Shown here in pieces: positions 47,060 through 54,526 of a DNA stretch of 64,000 bases (its first letter is position 1; each line of letters starts with the position of its first letter). Below the pieces are notes generated by a model. That model did no database searches. It was not told the origin of the DNA and was given only the letters and a program-made list of their open reading frames with translations. Made by a program: the position numbers and the translations under genes. Source of the stretch: an uncultured Aquimarina sp. (GTDB taxonomy: Bacteria > Bacteroidota > Bacteroidia > Flavobacteriales > Flavobacteriaceae); the NCBI RefSeq assembly GCF_947492405.1, contig NZ_CANLMP010000001.1:1054001-1118000 (forward strand), written 5' to 3'.

Positions 47060-47611
47060 ATGAAAACATTAAAAAACTTAGTAATAATTATGCTTTTCTT
47101 GTGCACCTTCATAAACTATGCACAATCCGAAGATAAAAAAGAAGAAAAAGAGAAAGCTGAGGAAATGAAAGCTAAAGAAAATACTTCTGAGGAAGTGGTT
47201 ACTAAAATAATCAGAATTAAAGGTGCTAATGGAGAAGAAAAAGTAATCAAACAACAACAGGTGATTACTAAAAAAAGTGAAGTAAAACTAAGTCCTGATG
47301 AGGAAGACGGAGAAACAAACAGAACAGCTGTGTATGCTCCAGAAAAAGTATCTATCAAAAACTCAGGAACTACTTCTAGCGAAAAGATATATAGTAGTAT
47401 CCCTGATGGCTCAGGTTATATATTAACGCTCATTGATGAAAAAGGAGAAAAAACATCTAAAGCTAAACCTGTTTCTAATGGATATTATTTAGTAAATATG
47501 GGACCAAAAGATAATTGTTTAGGGCATTTTGATGAATCTAAAAATCTAATTATGGAAACCTATGATACAGTTAAGGATTCTGTTATCACGTTAAGTTACA
47601 AATTAAAATAA
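47060..47611 (+). CDS. Secreted hypothetical protein
   Basis: Signal peptide MKTLKNLVIIMLFLCTFINY-A (about 1-22). A very acidic/basic helix (SEDKKEEKEKAEEMKAKENT, residues about 23-45) is followed by a beta-rich domain (KIIRIKGANGEEKVIKQQQVI, YLVNMGPKDNCLGHFDESKN, ITLSYKLK). No known motif. Convergent with the alginate lyase gene, sharing the terminator at 47670-47700. Periplasmic location inferred. Confidence 0.55.
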   Translation: MKTLKNLVIIMLFLCTFINYAQSEDKKEEKEKAEEMKAKENTSEEVVTKIIRIKGANGEEKVIKQQQVITKKSEVKLSPDEEDGETNRTAVYAPEKVSIKNSGTTSSEKIYSSIPDGSGYILTLIDEKGEKTSKAKPVSNGYYLVNMGPKDNCLGHFDESKNLIMETYDTVKDSVITLSYKLK

Positions 47612-47669
47612 ACTGTATTATAATGTATCAAAATGACCTCAAAACAGATAGGTTATTTTATTAAGACAA

Positions 47670-47700
47670 AAAACCTCCTAGATTTTATTTAGGAGGTTTT
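47670..47700. terminator. Bidirectional terminator
   Basis: Stem AAAACCTCCTA / TAGGAGGTTTT with 9-nt loop and T runs on both strands, between the convergent secreted-protein and PL7 genes. Confidence 0.85.
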
Positions 47701-47728
47701 TACGTTATAAAATGTTATTCTTATTATA

Positions 47729-49066
47729 TTAATTATCAGGAGACACTTGTAGGTTTTTAATTAACACCTGACCATAAACATTCGAACTTTCGTGACTACT
47801 ACTTGTTGATTGTAGATAACAACCTGCCTTAAAATAATTTTCATTCGCATTACCTATATCGACAGATCTAAATAAGGTCGACGTTCTGTTTCCGCTATTA
47901 TTAAGGTTATATAAACTTACTACCCCATTCTTCATAGCTAACTCAAAATAATACTCTGTATCCATTTGCATATTAAAATTAATGGTTCTTCCACTTCCTT
48001 CTATTTCTTCGGTAACATATCCTAATATTCTTAAATCAACAGATCCTGAATTTTGACCACTACTTCCCTGAACCTGGACTCTAATAACATCATCATAAAA
48101 ATCATCTCTTTCATGGATTTGACCAAATGCTAATTTACCAGAAGGAGGTAAATCTTCTATTTTAAATCTCCATTTCATCGAGTGTTCTGTATTTGTATTA
48201 CCATTCCAATAGCCATCTCCTCCATTAATAACTTCTCTTAACTCAGATCTAGGATTACTAGATCCTCCAGAGGTAGGATTTCCTGGGTAACATCTAAATG
48301 CAGCGTATCCATCTTTATCAAAGAAGAAATGACTTTCATTTTTACTTGCATTATCTGCATAACTCAGTCCGTTATTATTACTACCAACATTAAGATTACC
48401 ACTAAAACCATTTAACTTCCAACCATTTCCTATAATACTAGCAGCAGTTCCTCCTGTTGGTGGTGGTGGTGTACCTCCTACCTCTGTAAAAAACCATCTG
48501 AATTTATCATTACCATTCCAAGAGCGTGATTCTACATTACCACCATTAGAAGTACTTCCTCCTGCAACTCCTATAGATTTCCCGCTATCTCGAGACTTCA
48601 GCCTGTAATATCCACTACCAACACTTATTATTTGCCATTCTTGATGACTACTTCCATTATAAGCTCTTGATTCAATATTAGCTCCATTACTATTACTTCC
48701 ATTCTTAACAGTAATTGACTTACCACTATCAATACCTTTAAGTCTAAAATAACCGTTACCAACACTAATAACTTGCCATTGTCTATGGGTACCACTGGCA
48801 TTACCCCATTGTTGAATATTAGCTCCGTTATTATTACTTTTATTAGCTACATCCATATGTAATCCACTTTTTTTATTTCTCAAATAATAAGTTTTCCCTG
48901 CAACCGGAGTTGCTTTTTGAAAAACATCTTCTTCTAAATCAGATTCTGTGGAATTTACTAACTCTTCTGATTCGCAAGAAACAAAAGCTACAAAGGTTAG
49001 TAACAAGAAAATTTTGACAAAAAAAGGCGAAAACACCTTAATCTTGTGGTTTACATTAGTTTTCAT
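47729..49066 (-). CDS. PL7 alginate lyase lipoprotein with ricin-type carbohydrate-binding domain
   Basis: Signal peptide with lipobox at Cys31 (FVSCESEE). About 55-195 form a ricin-type (beta-trefoil) domain with three repeats ending Q-W or R-W (HRQWQVISVG, HQEWQIISVG, DKFRWFFTEVG). After a short proline linker (TPPPPTGG) comes the PL7 jelly-roll (about 208-443) with the three signature motifs RSELRE (273-278), QIH (316-318) and YFKAGCY (411-417), giving the Arg, Gln/His and Tyr of beta-elimination. QIH rather than QVH is often linked to guluronate-containing substrate. Probably surface-anchored endo-lyase acting on alginate. Confidence 0.9.
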   Translation of the reverse strand: MKTNVNHKIKVFSPFFVKIFLLLTFVAFVSCESEELVNSTESDLEEDVFQKATPVAGKTYYLRNKKSGLHMDVANKSNNNGANIQQWGNASGTHRQWQVISVGNGYFRLKGIDSGKSITVKNGSNSNGANIESRAYNGSSHQEWQIISVGSGYYRLKSRDSGKSIGVAGGSTSNGGNVESRSWNGNDKFRWFFTEVGGTPPPPTGGTAASIIGNGWKLNGFSGNLNVGSNNNGLSYADNASKNESHFFFDKDGYAAFRCYPGNPTSGGSSNPRSELREVINGGDGYWNGNTNTEHSMKWRFKIEDLPPSGKLAFGQIHERDDFYDDVIRVQVQGSSGQNSGSVDLRILGYVTEEIEGSGRTINFNMQMDTEYYFELAMKNGVVSLYNLNNSGNRTSTLFRSVDIGNANENYFKAGCYLQSTSSSHESSNVYGQVLIKNLQVSPDN

Positions 49067-49107
49067 AATTGTGAAATTTAATTATTAATATTATTTGTGT
49101 TAAATAT

Positions 49108-49139
49108 TTGGTTATCCAATTGTATTATTGGTTAACCAA
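49108..49139 (-). promoter_or_regulatory. Paired operator-like palindromes TTGGTTATCCAA and TTGGTTAACCAA
   Basis: Imperfect (49108-49119) and perfect (49128-49139, ATTGGTTAACCAAT overall) palindromes whose starts are 20 bp apart, 42-73 bp before the lyase start. They resemble operators of the uronate regulators UxuR/ExuR (GntR family, TTGGTATACCAA type). A similar site stands before the second lyase gene. Confidence 0.55.
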
Positions 49140-49150
49140 TTTAGTTATCA

Positions 49151-49195
49151 CAATATTAATGATTTATTAACACAACTCAAACGTTTTCGTAAAAT
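49151..49195 (-). promoter_or_regulatory. Promoter of the first PL7 gene with conserved upstream element
   Basis: Minus strand: ATTTTACGAAAACGTTTG (49178-49195) ends in TTTG (-33), 19 nt spacer, TAATATTG (49151-49158, -7), then the operators. The same 18-mer, 19-nt spacer and TAATATTG recur before the second lyase gene. Confidence 0.6.
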
Positions 49196-49361
49196 ATTTA
49201 AAAATTAATTATCAGATTATTAGATATTTAACATTAATTTTTAATAAAACTAATTTTACATATTTAAGTGAATAGCTTGCTTTCAATAATTTTCAAGTCT
49301 TCTAATCATAAAAAAGACCACTCTTTTAGAAGTAGCCTATTTTATTACTAGATAACTTATT

Positions 49362-51362
49362 TTAATATGTTACATCCAATGTCATATCTTTAACTCTAAC
49401 TTCTCCATAAGCATCAGGGGATTCATTATCATAGCCTTCTCCTGATTTACAATCTTCTAAGAACATTGTAGATTGCGTATAACATCCTACTTTAAAATAC
49501 CCAGTACTATCTGCAGATTCCCAATCATCTGTCCAAGCATCTAAACCAGATCTACTTTCATTTTCTATCCTACAATAAACTCTGCCATTTTGAACGGTAA
49601 CTGTAACTCTTAATTGCTCTCCCAAACTGTAGGGTAATACATTATCTATCTCAATATCATCATTTTGAACCACATGTAACCCTTGCTCATCTGACCTATA
49701 CTCCACACGCAAAGGCTCATCACCTGGACCGTGAATTTGCACCATAGACACTTCAGGTTTCTCTACAGGTAAATGTGTAGCTCTAACGCGTACATCTAAA
49801 TATTGATAATCATTCATACTCCAATAATTATCATTGCCTCCTGGCATTTGTCTTAATTCTGATCTTGGATAGCTAGATCCTCCAGTTGTTGCTCCACCAC
49901 AATGTGCTTTAAAAACTACTTCATCACCTTCTACATAAAAATACTCAGCATAAGGCATAGGAATTTCTCCGATAAGATCTCCCATTTCTATTTCGCTATC
50001 AGAAGCATTCCTATTTCTATCATTACAGTTATTTCCTGACTTGTCATCATTAGTACTATCCTTACCATTTCCATCAAGTGGGAATGTAATTTTCCATTGA
50101 TCCAGATTAGATAAAATATCAGAAGGATTGGTACCTCCTCCTGTAGTACCTTGCGGAGTAGCTGTAACAGATTTGCTAGAAGATATATTACCTGCATTAT
50201 CTACTGCCACCAACGTAAAAGTATAAGATGTTCCATTAGTTAAACCACTAATAGTTCTATTCTCTCCTGAAGTGGTGACGTTACCACCATTATATGTTAT
50301 ACGTACGTTATTAAAATCAGCATCACCAGGATTATTCCAGTTCAAAGCGACAAAACCATTACCAGCTGTTGCATTTAATTCAGAAACAGGTCCGGTAGGA
50401 GTTGTATCTCCTGGATTACCTCCTTCTCCATGAATTTCTGTTTCTATAATACTATTCCAACTACTACTCGAGTTACCAAAACAAGATATTCTAACATATC
50501 TAGCTTCTACATTATCAAAATCATAGGTTTCTAATCCTTCTGTTGTTCCACTACTACCATTTGTTTTTGCGTCATATACAGTACTTAGAGAAGATGTTGA
50601 GTTACCTACTCTAATTTTAAAATATGCATTTCGCTCATCACCTTTAAACCAAGCGATTTTTAAACTTGATATTGTTTTTGAAACACCAAGATCGTATGTG
50701 ATATATTTTCCTGTATAGCCATTAGATGACCATCTTGATTCTGTATTTTGGATTTCTCCATCTATTGTGTTTTCTGGTCCATAACCAGATTGATTTCCAT
50801 TAGCAGAAACACTTTGTGGTACGATTCGACCAGTTCCCAGTGGACCTTCTGATTCACTATTTAGGGTAAAATCATCAAAACGAACATCTCCGCTATCTCT
50901 TGTTCCCAGAATTCTTACAGAAGATGAATTACCACTATTAAATGAAACTGTAATTTCCTGATAATTGCTAGTATTAAAATCATTAGTTTGCCCACCAATG
51001 GAAAGTTTTCCGTTTCCATTAACCCAGGCTTTTAATATATAATCAGTGTTTTGACTTACATTTACAGTTTGTTCTATTTTACCAGAAGAGTTAGTAACTT
51101 TACCAGCTCTTGATCCAGAATACTCGTCACCAGAGATTGCATATTTAGCATTATCTCCCCAACCTACTTCGCCCGATTCAAATCCTGGATTTTGAATTAA
51201 TATTGAAGCTCTAATTTCAGAATCATCTTTTATCTCTTCTAAAAATTCATCTTCAATTTGTTCATTTGTGCAGCTTACAGCTGAAATAAATAGCAACAAT
51301 AATAGTGTAGTGATAAATGACAAATAAGACATCTTTCCCCTAATAGCTGGTAATTTTTTCAT
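49362..51362 (-). CDS. PL7 alginate lyase lipoprotein with two binding domains and a fibronectin III domain
   Basis: Lipobox at Cys31 (AVSCTNEQ). Domains in order: a CBM4/9-like or CBM6-like sandwich (about 57-168; NPGFESGEVGW, FDDFTL), an F5/8 type C (CBM32-like) domain (about 176-316; ENTIDG, RWSSNGYTGKYITYDLG, ARYVRISCFG), fibronectin III (about 322-404), and PL7 (about 414-666) with RSELRQ, VQIHGP and YFKVGCYTQS. The order of these modules in front of PL7 fits a surface enzyme that clings to alginate gel. It is 295 bp from the first PL7 gene, same strand, but has its own similar promoter, so the two are coregulated rather than strictly co-transcribed. Confidence 0.9.
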   Translation of the reverse strand: MKKLPAIRGKMSYLSFITTLLLLLFISAVSCTNEQIEDEFLEEIKDDSEIRASILIQNPGFESGEVGWGDNAKYAISGDEYSGSRAGKVTNSSGKIEQTVNVSQNTDYILKAWVNGNGKLSIGGQTNDFNTSNYQEITVSFNSGNSSSVRILGTRDSGDVRFDDFTLNSESEGPLGTGRIVPQSVSANGNQSGYGPENTIDGEIQNTESRWSSNGYTGKYITYDLGVSKTISSLKIAWFKGDERNAYFKIRVGNSTSSLSTVYDAKTNGSSGTTEGLETYDFDNVEARYVRISCFGNSSSSWNSIIETEIHGEGGNPGDTTPTGPVSELNATAGNGFVALNWNNPGDADFNNVRITYNGGNVTTSGENRTISGLTNGTSYTFTLVAVDNAGNISSSKSVTATPQGTTGGGTNPSDILSNLDQWKITFPLDGNGKDSTNDDKSGNNCNDRNRNASDSEIEMGDLIGEIPMPYAEYFYVEGDEVVFKAHCGGATTGGSSYPRSELRQMPGGNDNYWSMNDYQYLDVRVRATHLPVEKPEVSMVQIHGPGDEPLRVEYRSDEQGLHVVQNDDIEIDNVLPYSLGEQLRVTVTVQNGRVYCRIENESRSGLDAWTDDWESADSTGYFKVGCYTQSTMFLEDCKSGEGYDNESPDAYGEVRVKDMTLDVTY

Positions 51363-51419
51363 TTGTTAGTAATTTTTTTAAAATGTTAACGTTTTTCCCT
51401 TTAAACTACCGATTTGATT

Positions 51420-51437
51420 AAATTGGTCAACCAATTT
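51420..51437 (-). promoter_or_regulatory. Operator-like palindrome AAATTGGT-CA-ACCAATTT
   Basis: Arms of 8 bp with a 2-bp centre, 58-75 bp before the lyase ORF start. Same core (TTGGTYAACCAA) as before the first PL7 gene. Confidence 0.6.
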
Positions 51438-51439
51438 TT

Positions 51440-51484
51440 CAATATTACTATTTTTTTAACAGTCCGCAAACGTTTTCGTAAAAT
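51440..51484 (-). promoter_or_regulatory. Promoter of the second PL7 gene with conserved upstream element
   Basis: Minus strand: ATTTTACGAAAACGTTTG (51467-51484), 19-nt spacer, TAATATTG (51440-51447), then 5 bp to the TTGG palindrome core. The rest of the 520-bp gap to 51882 shows no gene or further clear signal. Confidence 0.6.
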
Positions 51485-51882
51485 AATTATCAATTTATTT
51501 TCATATCCGTAATTTGAGTATGGAATGAATACTCAACCTAAGCTTACTTAAAAACCAATCAGAACAAGCGAAAAATCCTACAAATAGTATCTTTCTATCG
51601 TTTTGAACAATTCTATAATTACATAATTATCAAACAAATTATTGAGCGTATTTTTTTCAAAACTATTTTGTTTAACTAAAACCAACAGCTAACGGAGTTA
51701 AGAAAAGAAGAAAAACTTGTCAAAAACAATCTAAAAAAATTCAAAAATTATCAAGTATTTACATTTCATTACTGAAAGTTTGTAATAAATAGTGCACACC
51801 CTATTGCTTTAAGATTTATTGAATATCTTTAATTCTTAAACCAATGAATATTATTACATGAAAAAATAATCTACTAGTTTTT

Positions 51883-52737
51883 TCACGCTCTAGTTACCAT
51901 TGTAATAAAATCTCTTAAAACGGTATTGGTAGAATTTCTGTTCCATACCAAAAGAATATCTCTTACAAATTCATCATTTTTTAGAGGGATAAATTTTATT
52001 TCCGGCAAAGAAAAAATAGGTTTTGGCATAAGCGTTATACCCATCCCTGAAGAAACTAAGGCTGCGACAGTTTCATTATTATGTGCGGTGAACACCTTGT
52101 TTGGCTCTATACTGAGCTCATTGAATCTTAAAAAGACATCTTGATACAAAGCACAATGACTTCTTTCCACGAACCTTTCTTTATGTAAACAAGTTAATTC
52201 TAAACTATCTTTTATTGCAAGATGGTGTTTACGATTCACTGCTAAAAAAAGTTTTTCAGAAGCAACCACAGTAGCTTCTAAACTGTCAACATTTATCTCC
52301 TGCTGTTCTGTAAAAAAGGCATCCAACTCATTGTTTTTGGTCAATTTTAATAATGCTTTATGTTTATCTTCTGTAATATTTACATCAGAAAGAGGGCAAA
52401 AGGATTTAAACTCATTAATATAAGGAATAACAGCGTCTAGAGACAAATTTTGGACAAATCCAAGTTCCAATGTTTTCCATTCGGTTTGTAAAAAATCTTC
52501 CTCGATATCTGACCACAATGCCAATAATCTTTTCGCCTTAGGCAACAAGACCTCGCCTGATCTAGTCAAACTCACATTTCGCTTATCTCTATGAAAAAGT
52601 TTGGTTTCTAGATGTTCTTCCAATTTTTTAATTCCTGATGAAAAAGTAGATTGTACTACATGAACCTTTTCAGAAGCTCTTGTAAAGTTTAGAGTTTCCG
52701 TTAGCACAACGAAATATTTAATAAACTGTAAATTCAT
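51883..52737 (-). CDS. LysR family transcriptional regulator
   Basis: N-terminal winged HTH (QFIKYFVVLTETLNFTRASEKVHVVQSTFSSGIKKLEEHL, cited as NFTRASEKVHVVQSTFSSGIKKLE), then the periplasmic-binding-type effector domain with DRKRNVSLTRSGEVLL-like linkage and the C-terminal region FVRDILLVWNRNSTN. 284 residues is normal. Divergent from the quinone oxidoreductase gene (99 bp gap), which is the likely target. Confidence 0.9.
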   Translation of the reverse strand: MNLQFIKYFVVLTETLNFTRASEKVHVVQSTFSSGIKKLEEHLETKLFHRDKRNVSLTRSGEVLLPKAKRLLALWSDIEEDFLQTEWKTLELGFVQNLSLDAVIPYINEFKSFCPLSDVNITEDKHKALLKLTKNNELDAFFTEQQEINVDSLEATVVASEKLFLAVNRKHHLAIKDSLELTCLHKERFVERSHCALYQDVFLRFNELSIEPNKVFTAHNNETVAALVSSGMGITLMPKPIFSLPEIKFIPLKNDEFVRDILLVWNRNSTNTVLRDFITMVTRA

Positions 52738-52835
52738 AATCGTAAATATAGATAATTCTAATCTAAAAAATCTGTTTTGACGATTTTTAAATAATGTTGA
52801 ATTTTGCTGTATAAATAATAATTAAAAAGCATAAA

Positions 52836-53867
52836 ATGAAAGCAGCATTAATAAGAAGTTTTGGAGGATACGATGTGTTTGAGTATACAGATATAGAAAC
52901 ACCAAGTCCAAATTCAGGTGAGGTGATCATCAAAATTCTAGCTACCGGTGTGAATAGAATTGATCATTACCTAAGAGAAGGTGTCATGATGCCAAATATT
53001 CCGTTACCACATATTCTTGGTTCCGACGCAGTAGGAGAAATAATAGAAATCGGTTCACAAGTATCTAATTTCAATATAGGAGATAGAGTTATTCCAATGC
53101 CAGGATTTCCGATGAATATTCAAGATCATAATATAAATCCCATAACCCTTGCTCCTTCTTATGGACTACTAGGAGCTGGGTGCTGGGGAACCTACGCTGA
53201 GTATGTAAAAGTTCCTGAAGTCTTTATTGTGAAAGACAATACCGAATTATCTCCGGAAGAAATAGCCACATTACCTATGGTAACGGTAACTGGTGTCCGA
53301 GCCATTAAAGAAGTTGGTAAAGTAAAAGAGGGAGATAATGTTGTAATTCTAGGTGGTTCTTCTGGGACGGGCAGCTTTCATGTACAACTAGCCAAAGCTC
53401 TTGGCGCAAAAGTATTAGCAACCACAACTTCAGAAAGCAAAACTGAATACATCAAAAGTTTAGGCGCGGATATGGTTATTAATACTTCCGAAAACGATTT
53501 GGTAGAAATGGTTAAAGAATGGACTAATGGTAAAGGCGCAAATGTAGTAATTGATAATTTGGGTGGAAGTTTCCTCCAACAAAGCATTAATGCTCTAAAA
53601 CCATCTGGTATTGTAGTAGCGATGGGCTTTGTAGATGATCCTATAGTATCGTTTGACGTGCGAAGTTTATTTTTCCCTCAGAAAGTGATAAAAGGTTCAA
53701 TCATGGGAACAAAAGAAGATCTAGAATTCGGTCTGGAATTAGTACGGAAAGGCAAAATAACAGCTCAATTAGACAAAATACTCCCATTAAGAGAAGCCAA
53801 ATTAGCACACGAAATGTTAGTTAATAAACAAGTAAAAGGAAATATTGTACTATCTCCTTTGGAATAA
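52836..53867 (+). CDS. Medium-chain NAD(P)-dependent dehydrogenase (quinone-oxidoreductase type)
   Basis: MDR fold: GroES-like part 25-140 (ILATGVNRIDHYLREG, HILGSDAVGEIIEIG, GDRVI) and Rossmann part with NVVILGGSSGTGSFHVQLAKALGAKV, then MGFVDDPIVSF. No cysteine-rich structural-zinc loop, so it is of the QOR/zeta-crystallin type. NAD(P)H-dependent reduction of quinones or enones is the family role; target unknown. Pairs with the divergent LysR gene. Confidence 0.85.
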   Translation: MKAALIRSFGGYDVFEYTDIETPSPNSGEVIIKILATGVNRIDHYLREGVMMPNIPLPHILGSDAVGEIIEIGSQVSNFNIGDRVIPMPGFPMNIQDHNINPITLAPSYGLLGAGCWGTYAEYVKVPEVFIVKDNTELSPEEIATLPMVTVTGVRAIKEVGKVKEGDNVVILGGSSGTGSFHVQLAKALGAKVLATTTSESKTEYIKSLGADMVINTSENDLVEMVKEWTNGKGANVVIDNLGGSFLQQSINALKPSGIVVAMGFVDDPIVSFDVRSLFFPQKVIKGSIMGTKEDLEFGLELVRKGKITAQLDKILPLREAKLAHEMLVNKQVKGNIVLSPLE

Positions 53868-53931
53868 TAAGTTATCAATACATCATCAGGTTACAACACT
53901 TGATGATGTGTATTCATTAAACATTTATTTC

Positions 53932-54414
53932 ATGACTTCAGATATATTAATAAACAAACTAAAGGAAACTAATATTCCTTATTGTAATTTCGATAAATCT
54001 CCTCCATCCCCGGCTGGAAATTATGGTGCAATAAAAATACATAAAGATCTAGCATATATTTCAGGACAAATGCCTTTTACAGGTATTGGAATATTATACC
54101 CTTCGCATCAAGAACTAACGAATCATATTGACATAAATGAAATTGGTTATAAAGCATCTCAAATAGCTGTCTTCAATGCATTTTTACAACTAGTAAAAAA
54201 TAAATCAATCTCGGAAGTTAAAAGCATTGTAAAAGTAGAAGGCTTTTTTAGACATATAGAGGGAACAAACCTACCTAAAATGCTTGATGGTGCATCTGAC
54301 CTAATTACAAATATTTTTCCAGATAACGAATTTCATGCTAGAACGGTTTATGGAGTAACGTCATTACCGTATAACGCCTTTGTAGAACTATCCATTATTG
54401 CTGAAATCGAATGA
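53932..54414 (+). CDS. RidA/YjgF-type protein (YjgF endoribonuclease-like subgroup)
   Basis: Start at 53932 (MTSDILINKL), 64 bp behind the MDR gene; the earlier in-frame ATG at 53845 overlaps that gene. RidA-fold features: KIHKDLAYISGQMPF, NEIGYKASQIAVFNAFLQLVKNKSISEVKSIVKVEGF, FHARTVYGVTSLPYNAFVELSIIAEIE (the Arg in HARTVYG). It lacks the single-domain 125-residue form of classic RidA and belongs to the longer branch. Imine/enamine deaminase activity is possible but not shown for this subgroup. Confidence 0.8.
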   Translation: MTSDILINKLKETNIPYCNFDKSPPSPAGNYGAIKIHKDLAYISGQMPFTGIGILYPSHQELTNHIDINEIGYKASQIAVFNAFLQLVKNKSISEVKSIVKVEGFFRHIEGTNLPKMLDGASDLITNIFPDNEFHARTVYGVTSLPYNAFVELSIIAEIE

Positions 54415-54473
54415 CAATAATTCTTTACAAGCACTTATCATATAATTTCATCTATATAAAAAGATCTTATTTA

Positions 54474-54503
54474 TTGCAAAATCTAATAAATTAGATACCT
54501 TTA
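54474..54503 (+). promoter_or_regulatory. Promoter of the TonB receptor with an internal palindrome
   Basis: TTG (54474-54476), 19-nt spacer, TACCTTTA (54496-54503), close to TAnnTTTG. ATCTAAT (54481-54487) and ATTAGAT (54490-54496), 7-bp perfect arms around AA, fill the spacer and would block the promoter when bound. Confidence 0.5.
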
Positions 54504-54526
54504 AACAAACCAATAAATATATTTAC

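Noticed and set aside
47116..47358. Long open frame antisense to the secreted protein, and similar shadows inside ppc, parC, parE and the CrtI-type gene
   Set aside because: They lie opposite well-supported genes, have biased serine/leucine-rich translations and no domain.
51538..51880. Possible gene or RNA in the gap before the LysR gene
   Set aside because: A/T-rich with scattered stops in all frames and no strong hairpin.
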